From NCBI GenBank assembly GCA_002453315.1, contig DKGO01000223.1, positions 1 to 31,599 on the forward strand: a stretch of DNA of 31,599 bases, in the 5' to 3' direction. This stretch comes from Caryophanales bacterium UBA6768. Lineage in GTDB: Bacteria; Bacillota; Bacilli; Bacillales_D; Amphibacillaceae. The position numbers were made by a program, and so were the translations under genes. The notes below the pieces were generated by a model. That model saw only the letters and a list, made by a program, of their open reading frames with translations. It was not told the DNA's origin and did no database searches. The first letter of the stretch is position 1. Each line of letters begins with the position of its first letter. Positions 1-8,123 of the stretch are shown in pieces.

Positions 1-438
1 ATTGTCATAAAACATTTACGAGAATTATATCCCCACTTGGATTTTCAATTGATAGGACGATCTGAAACGATGGTTGTCGTCAATTTACAACAAAAATCAG
101 CCAATCTGTTCATCGTATTATTTGTTTGGATATTATTATTTGTTGGTTCGGCCATGACGATTATGAATTTTCACTATGATGTCAGTATGCAGGAGGTACA
201 CCAAAGAATACACTATTTGCTATCCAATCAGTACAAACAATATCCTTTAATGATCCAAATCCCTTATTCTTTAGGCCTTGGTGTTGGCATGATTTTGTTT
301 TTAAATAGGATTTTTAGAAAGAAAATTAATGAAGAACCAAGTCCATTGGAAGTTGAAATTCATCTTTATCAAAATAAAGTAGATGAATATTTGACGTATT
401 ATGAGAATGAGTTAAATGATGAGCAATATTTTTTATAA
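1..438 (+). CDS. spoVAA: Stage V sporulation protein AA, 3' part
   Basis: The reading frame is open from base 1, so the gene is cut by the window edge; the visible part is 145 residues of a protein that is about 206 in B. subtilis. It shows a soluble N-terminal piece, a first membrane segment (around FIVLFVWILLFVGSAMTI), a loop, a second hydrophobic stretch (IPYSLGLGVGMILFL) and an acidic tail. SpoVAA belongs to the spore inner-membrane SpoVA group that moves dipicolinic acid during sporulation and germination. A TTG at 37 could be taken as a start but the frame continues upstream in family-like sequence. The 3' end overlaps spoVAB by 23 bases, which suggests translational coupling. The operon is normally read by sigma-G in the forespore; its promoter lies outside the window. 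Confidence 0.88.
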   Translation: MVIKHLRELYPHLDFQLIGRSETMVVVNLQQKSANLFIVLFVWILLFVGSAMTIMNFHYDVSMQEVHQRIHYLLSNQYKQYPLMIQIPYSLGLGVGMILFLNRIFRKKINEEPSPLEVEIHLYQNKVDEYLTYYENELNDEQYFL

Positions 439-847
439 TGCCATTGAAATAGTGATTGGATTTGCCAGTGGAATTATGATCGGTGGTGGATTTGTTGGAT
501 TATTAACGATTTTAGGTATTATTCCTCGACTCGTTCATTTATCTAATTCAAATCACTTGTTAATTATCTATCCCTTTGTCCTCATTTTTGGTGTCCAGTT
601 AGGCACCTACTTATCTTTTACAGAAATCACTTGGCACTATTCCCCTCCAATCATAATTATTTGGGGATTGTTACAAGGAATTTTTAACGGCATGATTGCT
701 GCGGCCTTAGCTGAAATATTAAATGTATTTCCGTTGTTAGCGAAGCGAATTGGTTTGCAAAAATATATATTATACTTGCTTTTTGCGATTGTTTTAGGAA
801 AAATGTTTGGTTCCCTGATGCAATGGATTTTTATCGTACAACCGTAA
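416..847 (+). CDS. spoVAB: Stage V sporulation protein AB
   Basis: This is a 143-residue, almost wholly hydrophobic protein with four or five predicted membrane segments, for example the glycine-rich IGFASGIMIGGGFVGLLTIL near the N-terminus. Length, hydropathy and position directly after spoVAA match SpoVAB, a membrane component of the SpoVA dipicolinic-acid channel system. The start overlaps the end of spoVAA, and a second ATG follows immediately at 419, so the exact first codon is uncertain by one residue. In B. subtilis the next genes would be spoVAC, spoVAD, spoVAEb and spoVAEa; here spoVAF follows at once. Confidence 0.9.
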   Translation: MMSNIFYNAIEIVIGFASGIMIGGGFVGLLTILGIIPRLVHLSNSNHLLIIYPFVLIFGVQLGTYLSFTEITWHYSPPIIIIWGLLQGIFNGMIAAALAEILNVFPLLAKRIGLQKYILYLLFAIVLGKMFGSLMQWIFIVQP

Positions 848-882
848 AAATAACTGAAAATGTCAGTATGAAAGGTGATTAT

Positions 883-2355
883 ATGGTAAAACGTGATCGT
901 TTGCAATTTGTCGCAAAACAAATTGAACGAAATGAAGAATATATGAAAATAGAGTTAGGTGTCGGTACATCATATGACATTGATTTTCGCGAACTGATTG
1001 TACTGCAACGAAAAGTTCAACTATATTATATCAATGGTTTGGTAGATGATACGACGGTAACTGAAATTTTGAAAAAGCTTGTTGAAGTGAATGACAATGA
1101 ATCGGAATCAGATAATATTTACGAGATTATAAAAAACCGTTTGGTGAACCAACAGGTAGATCCGGAAAATAAAATTGATAAATTAACGGACGAACTTTTA
1201 TCTGGTTTAGTCATTGTGTTTATTGATGGTGAAAGGGATGCTTTTATTGTTGACGTTCGTCACTATCCTGGTAGACAACCTGAGGAACCAGACACCGAAA
1301 GAGTGATTAGGGGATCCCGCGATGGCTTCACAGAAAACATTGTTGAAAATACTGCATTAACCCGGAGAAGAGTAAAAGATAAACGATTACGTAATGAATT
1401 AATGAAAGTAGGTAAACGTTCAAAGACAGAAGTAAGTATTTGTTATATTGATTCCATTGTAAATGAAGCTATCGTTCATTCTGTAAAGGAAAAATTAAAG
1501 AAAATTGATATTGATGGTCTTGTCATGGCAGATAAAGCATTGTCAGAATTTTTTGTTGAACAAAAGTGGAATCCTTTCCCATTAGTACGATTTACAGAAA
1601 GACCTGATGTTGCCGCACACCATTTGCTGTCTGGATACGTTGTCTTAATGGTTGATACATCTCCCAATGTTATCATTGTGCCAACGACGTTTTTTGATCA
1701 TTTAGAACATGCTGAAGAATTTAGGCAAACTCCTACGATAGGGACGATGACACGTTGGGTTAGAATTATTGCTGTATTATCGTCAGTATTTTTATTACCT
1801 GTTTGGTTATTATTTGTGTTGGAACCTTCTTTATTACCAAAAAGTTTATCATTTATTGGGCCAGATAAAGTTGGTAACGTGTCAATTGGAATCCAAATTA
1901 TTTTAGCGATATTAGGGGTTGAATTTTTACGAATGGCCGCTATACATACGCCAACCCCCTTGGCAACAGCCTTAGGTTTGATTGCTGCCGTATTAATTGG
2001 AGATATTGCCGTCGACGTTGGCTTATTTAATGCTGAAGTAATTTTGTACGTTGCCATTAGTACAATTGGTTCTTATGTAACCCCTAGTTATGAATTAAGT
2101 GTTGCTAATAAATTTGTGGAAATATGGTTTATCATCGCCATTTTAACATTTGGTGTCAGTGGATTTATGATTGCTTTAACTACGACGATTTTATATCTGG
2201 TGCATTTAAATACGATTGATGCACCCTATTTTTGGCCCCTCATCCCGTTTGACCGGAGAAGTTTTTTTCGCTTTCTATTTCGTTTCCCTGTCCCTTATGT
2301 GCAATCACGGCCTAAAATCGTATTTCCTAAAAATCTGATTAGACAGAAAAGGTAG
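883..2355 (+). CDS. spoVAF: Stage V sporulation protein AF (GerA-family membrane protein)
   Basis: This 490-residue protein has a large hydrophilic N-terminal half and a C-terminal half with about five membrane helices, the architecture of GerAA/SpoVAF proteins. Family hallmarks seen are SGLVIVFIDGE, PGRQPEEPDTERVIRGSRDG and the ERPDVAAHHLLSGYVVLMVDTSP segment. SpoVAF is a spore inner-membrane GerA-type protein that promotes germination. The frame is open from an ATG at 823 inside spoVAB, but ATG 883 is preferred: it has an AAAGGTGA ribosome-binding site and gives the usual length (B. subtilis 493). It starts 35 bases after spoVAB. The absence of spoVAC, D and E between the two is unusual. 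Confidence 0.92.
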   Translation: MVKRDRLQFVAKQIERNEEYMKIELGVGTSYDIDFRELIVLQRKVQLYYINGLVDDTTVTEILKKLVEVNDNESESDNIYEIIKNRLVNQQVDPENKIDKLTDELLSGLVIVFIDGERDAFIVDVRHYPGRQPEEPDTERVIRGSRDGFTENIVENTALTRRRVKDKRLRNELMKVGKRSKTEVSICYIDSIVNEAIVHSVKEKLKKIDIDGLVMADKALSEFFVEQKWNPFPLVRFTERPDVAAHHLLSGYVVLMVDTSPNVIIVPTTFFDHLEHAEEFRQTPTIGTMTRWVRIIAVLSSVFLLPVWLLFVLEPSLLPKSLSFIGPDKVGNVSIGIQIILAILGVEFLRMAAIHTPTPLATALGLIAAVLIGDIAVDVGLFNAEVILYVAISTIGSYVTPSYELSVANKFVEIWFIIAILTFGVSGFMIALTTTILYLVHLNTIDAPYFWPLIPFDRRSFFRFLFRFPVPYVQSRPKIVFPKNLIRQKR

Positions 2356-2431
2356 CAACTATCTTTAATTCTTTCGTTTTCATTCACAATGTGATACATT
2401 ATTTCTAGTTCAAAGTAAAGGCGTGTGTGAT

Positions 2432-3760
2432 ATGGTTTTGGAATTTCATCCGTTCACAGTGAATGAAAAGGGTCATTTACAAATTGATGATGTCGATGCA
2501 ATTGATTTGGCAAGAACTTATGGGACACCACTTTTTGTTTATGATGTTAGTTTAATTAGAAAAAAGTGCCGTCAATTTGTGGATACTTTTGAGGAATTAG
2601 GGGTACAAGCTCAAGTGGCGTATGCCAGTAAGGCTTTTTCATCATTGGCTTTATTTCAGGTTATTCATGATGAAGGATTAAGCTTGGATGTCGTATCTGC
2701 AGGTGAGCTATACGCGGCAATAAAGGCTGGATTTCCATCCGAAAAAATTCACTTTCATGGTAATAATAAAAGCGAAGCTGAGCTAAAAACGGCAATAGAT
2801 GAAGGTGTTGGGTGTATTATTATTGATAACTTTTATGAAATTAAACTTTTGGAAAAAATTTTATATAAAAGTAATAAGAAAATAGATGTATTATTACGTA
2901 TAACCCCAGGAATTGAATCGGAAACCCATCGATATATCATGACTGGTAATGAGGATTCTAAATTTGGTTTTAATATCGAAAATGGTCAGGCTGATGAAGC
3001 ATTTTTACAAGTAGTTGATCATTCCCATCTTAGACTAAAGGGAATTCATAGCCATATTGGATCACAAATTTTTACGAGTGATAGTTTTTCAATTGCCATT
3101 GAATTATCGTTTAAATTAATTGAAAAATGGCATAAAATGCATCATTTCATTCCAAAAGTGATGAATTTCGGTGGTGGGTTTGGTATTCGGTATACGGAAG
3201 GGGATCATCCACTCCCTATTGAAGAGCATGTTCGTTATTTAGTAAGAAAAGTGACGGAGGTAGTGGGAGATTTGGGAATATCAATGCCGGAAATTTGGAT
3301 TGAGCCGGGTCGTTCTATTGTAGGTGAAGCCGGTGTGACACTGTACTCTATTGGTTCGATGAAGGATATAGAAGGTGTAAGAAAGTATGTTGCAGTCGAT
3401 GGGGGTATGGCAGATAATATTCGCCCGGCTTTATATTCGGCAAAATACGAAGGGGTCATAGCAAATAAAGCAAAACATAAAGTTGTTGAAACAGTGTCGA
3501 TTGCAGGGAAATGCTGTGAATCAGGTGACATGCTTATCTGGGATTTACCTCTCCCCCAAATTGACCATGGGGATATTTTGGCAGTATTTTCAACCGGTGC
3601 CTATGGTTACTCAATGGCAAGCAATTATAATCGTTTACCGAAACCAGGGGTTGTGTTTGTTGAAAATGGAAAAAGTCAATTAGTTGTGCAAAGAGAATCA
3701 TTAGATGATATGATAAAAAATGAACGATTTTACCAAATAAATAAAAAGGGGATAGAGTAA
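2432..3760 (+). CDS. lysA: Diaminopimelate decarboxylase
   Basis: LysA converts meso-diaminopimelate to L-lysine with pyridoxal phosphate, the last step of lysine synthesis, in the cytoplasm. The 442-residue protein has the alanine-racemase-like barrel with the PLP lysine in [10 protein letters not shown] (K67), the HSHIGSQI motif, the glycine-rich phosphate site [10 protein letters not shown], the EPGRS motif and the C-terminal CCESGD segment holding the dimer-partner cysteine. A GTG at 2423 is in frame, but ATG 2432 has AAAGG ten bases upstream and fits the family start. It follows spoVAF as in B. subtilis and is followed after one base by ppiB. A short palindrome TCACAATGTGA (2384-2394) lies upstream; its role is unknown. 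Confidence 0.96.
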   Translation: MVLEFHPFTVNEKGHLQIDDVDAIDLARTYGTPLFVYDVSLIRKKCRQFVDTFEELGVQAQVAYASKAFSSLALFQVIHDEGLSLDVVSAGELYAAIKAGFPSEKIHFHGNNKSEAELKTAIDEGVGCIIIDNFYEIKLLEKILYKSNKKIDVLLRITPGIESETHRYIMTGNEDSKFGFNIENGQADEAFLQVVDHSHLRLKGIHSHIGSQIFTSDSFSIAIELSFKLIEKWHKMHHFIPKVMNFGGGFGIRYTEGDHPLPIEEHVRYLVRKVTEVVGDLGISMPEIWIEPGRSIVGEAGVTLYSIGSMKDIEGVRKYVAVDGGMADNIRPALYSAKYEGVIANKAKHKVVETVSIAGKCCESGDMLIWDLPLPQIDHGDILAVFSTGAYGYSMASNYNRLPKPGVVFVENGKSQLVVQRESLDDMIKNERFYQINKKGIE

Positions 3761-3761
3761 A

Positions 3762-4196
3762 GTGAAGAAAGGTTATATTACATTAGAAAATGATGACAAA
3801 ATAGAATTTGAATTATATGATGAGGAAGCACCTGGAACAGTAGAGAATTTCAAGCAACTTGCTGATGATCATTTTTATGATGGTTTATCGTTTCATCGGG
3901 TTATTCCGGGCTTTGTCAGTCAAGGTGGCTGTCCACTTGGTGATGGTACAGGTGGATCTGGAAAAACAATTAAATGTGAAACAGAAGGAAATCCGCATAA
4001 ACATGTAGAAGGTTCTTTATCAATGGCACATGCCGGGAAAGACACAGGTAGTAGTCAATTTTTTATTGTTCATGAACCCCAACCACATTTGAATGGAGTC
4101 CATACTGTATTCGGACAAGTTACATCGGGAATTGAATTCGCTAAAAATATGCAAAATGGAGATGTCATGAAAGAAATCGTCGTATTAGACGATTAA
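3762..4196 (+). CDS. ppiB: Peptidyl-prolyl cis-trans isomerase, cyclophilin type
   Basis: This is a 144-residue single-domain cyclophilin that catalyses cis-trans isomerisation of peptide bonds before proline and so assists folding; with no signal peptide it should be cytoplasmic. Active-site motifs are clear: [13 protein letters not shown] with the catalytic arginine, GSLSMAHAG, and GSSQFFI. The start is a GTG preceded by AAGGGGAT inside the end of lysA. Length equals the B. subtilis protein closely. lysA and ppiB are separated by one base, so they are probably co-transcribed. Confidence 0.96.
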   Translation: MKKGYITLENDDKIEFELYDEEAPGTVENFKQLADDHFYDGLSFHRVIPGFVSQGGCPLGDGTGGSGKTIKCETEGNPHKHVEGSLSMAHAGKDTGSSQFFIVHEPQPHLNGVHTVFGQVTSGIEFAKNMQNGDVMKEIVVLDD

Positions 4197-4347
4197 TGCC
4201 ATGGTATGTGAATTAAATACTCCATATCGAAAAGGGAACCTATTTGATGCTCTCGTGTTATTTTTGCTAAAAGTTGCCTTCTCGTTATTTTGTATGTATC
4301 ATTTATTTTACAGATATGTATTAAATAAATTTTAATGAGGGGTATGT

Positions 4348-4731
4348 ATGTTATTACGATTTAAAAAGAATTATGAAAAAATCGCTATGGGTTTACTGTC
4401 TTTCATGCCTTTGCAAAAGGATGTAAAGGTGTTACAGGAGACAATGAATCAATATGAAACGAATCCTAATTGGCATCTTTTATTATGGAAAGAAAAAGAT
4501 GATGTTGTCGGTGCGATTGGTCTAAAAATTGAAAATGATATAAATGCCGTCATTCAACATATATCTGTTAACCCATCATATCGAAATACAGGCATTGGCA
4601 GAAAAATGATTCATGAAGTGATTCAAATGTATGGAGAAAAGTATGATGTTTGTGCTAACGAAAATATTCAAGAATTTTTTGATAAAAGCGTTGATGATCA
4701 GCAATTAGATGCATCTGAGGACGAATTTTGA
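4348..4731 (+). CDS. ribT: GNAT-family acetyltransferase RibT
   Basis: This is a 127-residue protein with the GNAT acetyl-CoA-binding motif (NPSYRNTGIGRKMI) and the characteristic RibT opening KIAMGLLSFMP. RibT is the last gene of the B. subtilis riboflavin operon; its substrate is not established. Here the four synthesis genes ribD, ribE, ribBA and ribH are not present upstream: ppiB ends only 151 bases before, and that gap shows no FMN riboswitch. The gene is thus an orphan, closed by a strong terminator and followed, as in B. subtilis, by scpA. The start has GAGGGG six bases upstream. Confidence 0.88.
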   Translation: MLLRFKKNYEKIAMGLLSFMPLQKDVKVLQETMNQYETNPNWHLLLWKEKDDVVGAIGLKIENDINAVIQHISVNPSYRNTGIGRKMIHEVIQMYGEKYDVCANENIQEFFDKSVDDQQLDASEDEF

Positions 4732-4786
4732 TTTGGAATTAATAAAGAATTTGATTGTTAACTTTGATCATATATGATAAATGAAG

Positions 4787-4815
4787 AAAACCAGCCTAAT
4801 GTGGGCTGGTTTTTT
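4787..4815 (+). terminator. Rho-independent terminator after ribT
   Basis: A 10-bp stem (AAAACCAGCC pairing with GGCTGGTTTT) with a 7-base loop runs straight into a T tract. It closes the lysA-ppiB-ribT side and separates it from the repeat array and scpAB. Confidence 0.9.
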
Positions 4816-4883
4816 CCCTACTAACTAATTGATTGGGTTTCTTTAGTCTAGGGAAGTATTTTTGACTTAAAATCTAGAATAAT

Positions 4884-5195
4884 CCGTAATCCTTCCCTTC
4901 TTAGTTGAATTTGTGTAGAGAAGGGAACGAATAAACTGTAATCCTTCCCTTCTTAGTTGCTTTTGAATGGAGAAGGGCACGAATAAACTGTAATCCTTCC
5001 CTTCTTCATTGATTTTGAATAGAGAAGGGCACGAATAAACCGTAATCCTTCCCTTCTTAGTTGAATTTGTGTAGAGAAGGGAACGAATAAACTGTAATCC
5101 TTCCCTTCTTAATTGATTTTGCGTAGAGAAGGGCACGAATAAACTGTAATCCTGCCCTTCTCGATTGGATTATGTGGAGAAGGGCACGAAAGCGA
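4884..5195. repeat. Six tandem 52-bp units, each carrying a small inverted repeat
   Basis: Unit boundaries are 4884, 4936, 4988, 5040, 5092 and 5144. Each unit begins C(C/T)GTAATCCT and holds arms CCCTTCT and AGAAGGG around a variable loop of about 16-17 bases, so six hairpins can form on either strand. Units 1 and 4 are identical over 52 bases, suggesting duplication of a three-unit block. Arms partly co-vary: TTCCC pairs with GGGAA in units 1 and 4, and TGCCC with GGGCA in unit 6, giving a 10-bp stem there. Units 2, 3 and 5 carry one mismatch. The array fills most of the 624-base gap between ribT and scpA. No spacer-repeat alternation of CRISPR type is seen. Confidence 0.95.
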
Positions 5196-5258
5196 TGATA
5201 CTTTGATATTTAACATATATTAACCCTTGCTAGAAAATAGTTGATTCAGTAGACCTTA

Positions 5259-5287
5259 TTCACAAAATTGTGTAAAATTTGTATAGA
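5259..5287 (+). promoter_or_regulatory. Likely sigma-A promoter for scpAB
   Basis: TTCACA (5259-5264) and TATAGA (5282-5287) are 17 bases apart, close to the sigma-A consensus. The -10 element is the first copy of the 9-bp microsatellite, and a palindrome CACAA-AA-TTGTG (5261-5272) covers the -35 region. The call rests on motif match only. Confidence 0.5.
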
Positions 5288-5335
5288 TTCCATAGATTCC
5301 ATAGATTCCATAGATTCCATAGATTCCATAGATTC
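5283..5335 (+). repeat. 9-bp microsatellite (ATAGATTCC) in the scpA leader
   Basis: Five perfect copies of ATAGATTCC and a sixth copy lacking its last base run from 5283 to 5335 and end 20 bases before the scpA start codon. The first copy overlaps the predicted -10 box, and each later copy repeats a -10-like CATAGAT. A change in copy number would change the leader length in 9-base steps without altering a protein. Confidence 0.97.
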
Positions 5336-5355
5336 ATTCGAAAAGAGGTAGTGCA

Positions 5356-6093
5356 ATGGAACATGCGTATAAAGTAAAATTGGATACATTCGAAGGTCCA
5401 CTTGATCTACTGTTGCATTTGGTGAATCAACTGGAAATTGATATTAACGATATTCCAGTAGCGGAAATTACTGATCAATATATGACTTATATTCGAACGA
5501 TGCAAGAGATTGAATTAAATATCGCAAGTGAGTATTTAGTAATGGCAGCAACCTTGTTGGCAATAAAAAGTTCAACCCTTCTACCAAAAAAAGAATTAGT
5601 TATTGAAGATGATGAATATGAAGAGGATTTACGAGAAGAGTTAATTCAGAGATTAATAGAGTATCGAAAATATAAAGAGGCTGCTAGCTTACTTAAAAAT
5701 AAGGAACTAGAAGAAAATCAAATTTATACACGACCACAAGTTCAATTTGATGAAGACTTCGGGAAAACCCCTGTGATTCGCGGTGATGTGTCTATTTATC
5801 AAATGATTCATGCTCTTCATTATATTTTGGAAAGACGGGAATGGAATAAACCTTTGCAAACAACGATTAATCGGGTTGAAATTTCAATTGAAGATAGAAT
5901 GGATGAAATTATGAATCTAGTAAATGCTCTACAAGAAGATAGAATTTCATTTCATGATTTGTTTCCGTATCCAAATCGATCCCATATTGTGACAACTTTT
6001 CTTGCGTTATTACAGTTATTAAAAAATAATTCCATTCAATGTGAACAAAAAAATCATTTTCAACCAATATTTATTCAAAAAGTTGGGGTGTGA
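5356..6093 (+). CDS. scpA: Segregation and condensation protein A (kleisin)
   Basis: ScpA is the kleisin subunit that bridges the two heads of the SMC dimer and works with ScpB in chromosome compaction and segregation. The 245-residue protein has the family opening YKVKLDTFEGPLDLLLHLV, the conserved middle LASEYLVMAATLLAIKSSTLLP-type segment (residues about 55-80), an acidic linker and a C-terminal winged-helix region that binds the other SMC head. Length compares with 251 in B. subtilis. The start has AGAGGT nine bases upstream. scpB follows after six bases, so the two are one transcription unit. The leader carries the 9-bp microsatellite. Confidence 0.96.
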   Translation: MEHAYKVKLDTFEGPLDLLLHLVNQLEIDINDIPVAEITDQYMTYIRTMQEIELNIASEYLVMAATLLAIKSSTLLPKKELVIEDDEYEEDLREELIQRLIEYRKYKEAASLLKNKELEENQIYTRPQVQFDEDFGKTPVIRGDVSIYQMIHALHYILERREWNKPLQTTINRVEISIEDRMDEIMNLVNALQEDRISFHDLFPYPNRSHIVTTFLALLQLLKNNSIQCEQKNHFQPIFIQKVGV

Positions 6094-6099
6094 TACTAG

Positions 6100-6672
6100 A
6101 TGACTGTAGAATTAAAAGCCGTATTAGAAGGTTTATTGTTTGCGAGTGGTGATGAAGGTATTTCAATAAAACAAATAGCCCGTGTCCTTGAAGTCCCTGA
6201 TGAAATGGCGCATCATTTAATAGAAGAATTAATGTTTGATTATGAACACGTTAATCGCGGGATGACCATTATCCAGTCAAATGAAATTTATCATCTAACA
6301 ACAAAACCAGAACATAGTATTTATTATAAAAAACTGTTACAAGAACCTCGTTCATCACGTATGACTCAGGCAACCTTAGAAACGTTAGCAATCATTGCTT
6401 ACAAACAACCGATTACCCGTAGTGAAATTGAGCATATTCGTGGTGTCAATAGTGATTATGGGGTTCAAACGCTATTAGCCCGTTCTCTTATCGAAAGTGT
6501 TGGACGACGAGAAGGGGTAGGTAGACCAGTTTTATTTGGTACAAGTACGGAATTTTTAACTTATTTTGGTTTATCATCTTTAAAAGACCTACCACCACTT
6601 CCAGAAAATTTTGATGAGGAACCAATTATTGAGGAAGCTAATTTGTTTATGTCTCGTCAAGAGGTAGAATAA
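6100..6672 (+). CDS. scpB: Segregation and condensation protein B
   Basis: ScpB dimerises and binds the ScpA kleisin in the Smc-ScpAB complex. The 190-residue protein has two winged-helix domains; family segments seen are LKAVLEGLLFASGDEGIS at the N-terminus, TLETLAIIAYKQPITRSEIEHIRGV in the middle (shown here only as a landmark within residues about 90-120) and ETVGRRE-like IESVGRREGVGRPVLFGT near residue 135. A GGGGTG ribosome-binding site lies at the end of scpA. Length is close to the 197 residues of B. subtilis ScpB. Confidence 0.96.
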   Translation: MTVELKAVLEGLLFASGDEGISIKQIARVLEVPDEMAHHLIEELMFDYEHVNRGMTIIQSNEIYHLTTKPEHSIYYKKLLQEPRSSRMTQATLETLAIIAYKQPITRSEIEHIRGVNSDYGVQTLLARSLIESVGRREGVGRPVLFGTSTEFLTYFGLSSLKDLPPLPENFDEEPIIEEANLFMSRQEVE

Positions 6673-6698
6673 TAGGGGAGTGTAAAATTATATACTTA

Positions 6699-6717
6699 GG
6701 GTTTGACGATCAAACCC
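6699..6717. promoter_or_regulatory. Short perfect hairpin between scpB and dacB
   Basis: GGGTTTGA and TCAAACCC form an 8-bp stem around a 3-base loop. The following bases (ATTTCCTAAAA) are not a clear T tract, so it may be a weak terminator of scpAB or a protein-binding site. A GCATAAACT stretch near 6763 resembles a sigma-E -10 box for dacB, but no convincing -35 was found. Confidence 0.4.
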
Positions 6718-6800
6718 ATTTCCTAAAATATATAAACCGTTATGCATGAACTAAATAGTGGCGCATAAACTTTATTATATCCAAACTTTTGGAGGTTATA

Positions 6801-8123
6801 ATGTTGCGCCTAATATTTGGTTCTTTATTTTTATCGTTATTAATAATTTTTGGACAAGTTGCCCGGGTTGATTCTTTATTTCACCACTCGGAAAAATTTA
6901 AACAGAATCAAATATGGTTTCATCAATTAAATAGCCAGCAAAACAATATGAAAATTAATTTTACCACACCTCTTTTTGAAAAAATAATACGAGGCCTTAC
7001 TACAAAATATACGTATACTTCATCATATCTTCGAAAAAATTTTCCAAATCAGTTAACAATGCAGCAATCGAATTGGCAACAGGCCTCTTTACAATTGAAT
7101 GGTGATCTATCCATATCCGCCCACCATGCTGTCTTATTAGATCAAGAATCAAGCAGAATATTGTATGAAAAAAACGCCCATGAAAAAACCTCGATTGCTA
7201 GTTTAACGAAAGTAATGACAGCGATCATTGCAATAGAGTATGGTGATTTGGATGATATTGTCAAAACGAGTAACAGAGCAATTTATACGTCTGGATCGTC
7301 TATTTATTTACAAAAGAAAGAAAAAATGACTTTAGAGGATCTTTTGTACGGATTAATGCTCCGTTCAGGTAATGATGCCTCCGTTGCAATTGCTGAACAT
7401 ATTGGCGGAAGTGTTGAAGGATTCGTTTTTTTAATGAATGAAAAGGCTGCTTACCTAGGCTTAACCAATACTCATTTTGAAAATCCTCATGGATTGGAGG
7501 AGAAAAATCATTATTCCTCAGCATATGATGTTGCAAAATTGATGCAATATGCGATGGAAAATGATACTTTTAAAAAAATTACCGGTACGAAAGCATATCA
7601 TTCAAAAAATCGGAGTTACCAATGGAACAATAAAAATAAGTTACTTCATATTTATGATCAATATTGTATTGGCGGCAAAACTGGGTTTACTAAGAAAGCA
7701 GGCCGTACGCTTGTATCAACTGCAAAAAAGGATGGTCTTCAGTTAATAGCTGTCACATTAAATTCTCCCAATGATTGGAATGAACATATATCGTTATATA
7801 ATGATGGCTTTGAACAATATGAACCTATGAAACTCCTCTCCAAGGGAAAAAAGGAATTTTTAAGATCTAATGGAGAAAAGATGGAAGGGATGATTGCTGA
7901 GGATATAATTTTTCCCCTACAAGAAAGTGAGTTAGACAAGTTGAATAAGCGGGTAGTTTTTTATGGGAAACAAGATGAGAAGATCGGGACATTAAGTTTT
8001 TCGATAGATCAAGAGCCAATAATTGAAGTGACATTTAATGCAAAAAATGTGGATCAAAAGACTTTTATGGAACAATTGTTACAAAATGTTAAAAGAATGT
8101 TCCAAGTGATTCAAGATGATTAA
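6801..8123 (+). CDS. dacB: D-alanyl-D-alanine carboxypeptidase (PBP5*, sporulation)
   Basis: DacB trims terminal D-alanine from spore cortex peptidoglycan and thereby sets its cross-linking. The 440-residue protein has an N-terminal membrane segment or signal peptide (residues about 1-20) and the peptidase S11 motifs SLTK (134-137, catalytic Ser134), SGN (189-191) and KTG (293-295), followed by the C-terminal beta domain. ATG 6801 is preferred to the in-frame TTG 6789 because GGAGG lies five bases before it. It is about 60 residues longer than B. subtilis DacB (382): a Gln/Asn/Phe-rich stretch (about 25-100) separates signal and catalytic domain. Position before spmA-spmB identifies it as dacB rather than dacF. 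It overlaps spmA by 8 bases. Confidence 0.93.
   Translation: MLRLIFGSLFLSLLIIFGQVARVDSLFHHSEKFKQNQIWFHQLNSQQNNMKINFTTPLFEKIIRGLTTKYTYTSSYLRKNFPNQLTMQQSNWQQASLQLNGDLSISAHHAVLLDQESSRILYEKNAHEKTSIASLTKVMTAIIAIEYGDLDDIVKTSNRAIYTSGSSIYLQKKEKMTLEDLLYGLMLRSGNDASVAIAEHIGGSVEGFVFLMNEKAAYLGLTNTHFENPHGLEEKNHYSSAYDVAKLMQYAMENDTFKKITGTKAYHSKNRSYQWNNKNKLLHIYDQYCIGGKTGFTKKAGRTLVSTAKKDGLQLIAVTLNSPNDWNEHISLYNDGFEQYEPMKLLSKGKKEFLRSNGEKMEGMIAEDIIFPLQESELDKLNKRVVFYGKQDEKIGTLSFSIDQEPIIEVTFNAKNVDQKTFMEQLLQNVKRMFQVIQDD

Noticed and set aside
637..921. 94-codon - strand frame inside spoVAB
   Set aside because: It is the complement of a clear SpoVAB/SpoVAF coding region and has no support of its own.
4228..4290. Possible seventh, degenerate hairpin unit upstream of ribT
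   Set aside because: GAAAAGGGAAC and GTTGCCTTCTC only loosely resemble the array arms and the rest does not align.
4867..5136. 89-codon reading frame on the - strand across the 52-bp array
   Set aside because: Its protein repeats every 156 bases only because three 52-bp units keep frame; no ribosome-binding site, and the units show hairpin conservation instead of codon-like change.
4884..5195. CRISPR array
   Set aside because: Units are contiguous 52-bp repeats with variable hairpin loops, without unique spacers of constant size between identical repeats, and no cas genes are nearby.
6801..8123. Assignment as dacF instead of dacB
   Set aside because: Sequence motifs fit both, but the gene is followed by spmA-spmB-rluB, the dacB context, whereas dacF precedes spoIIAA.
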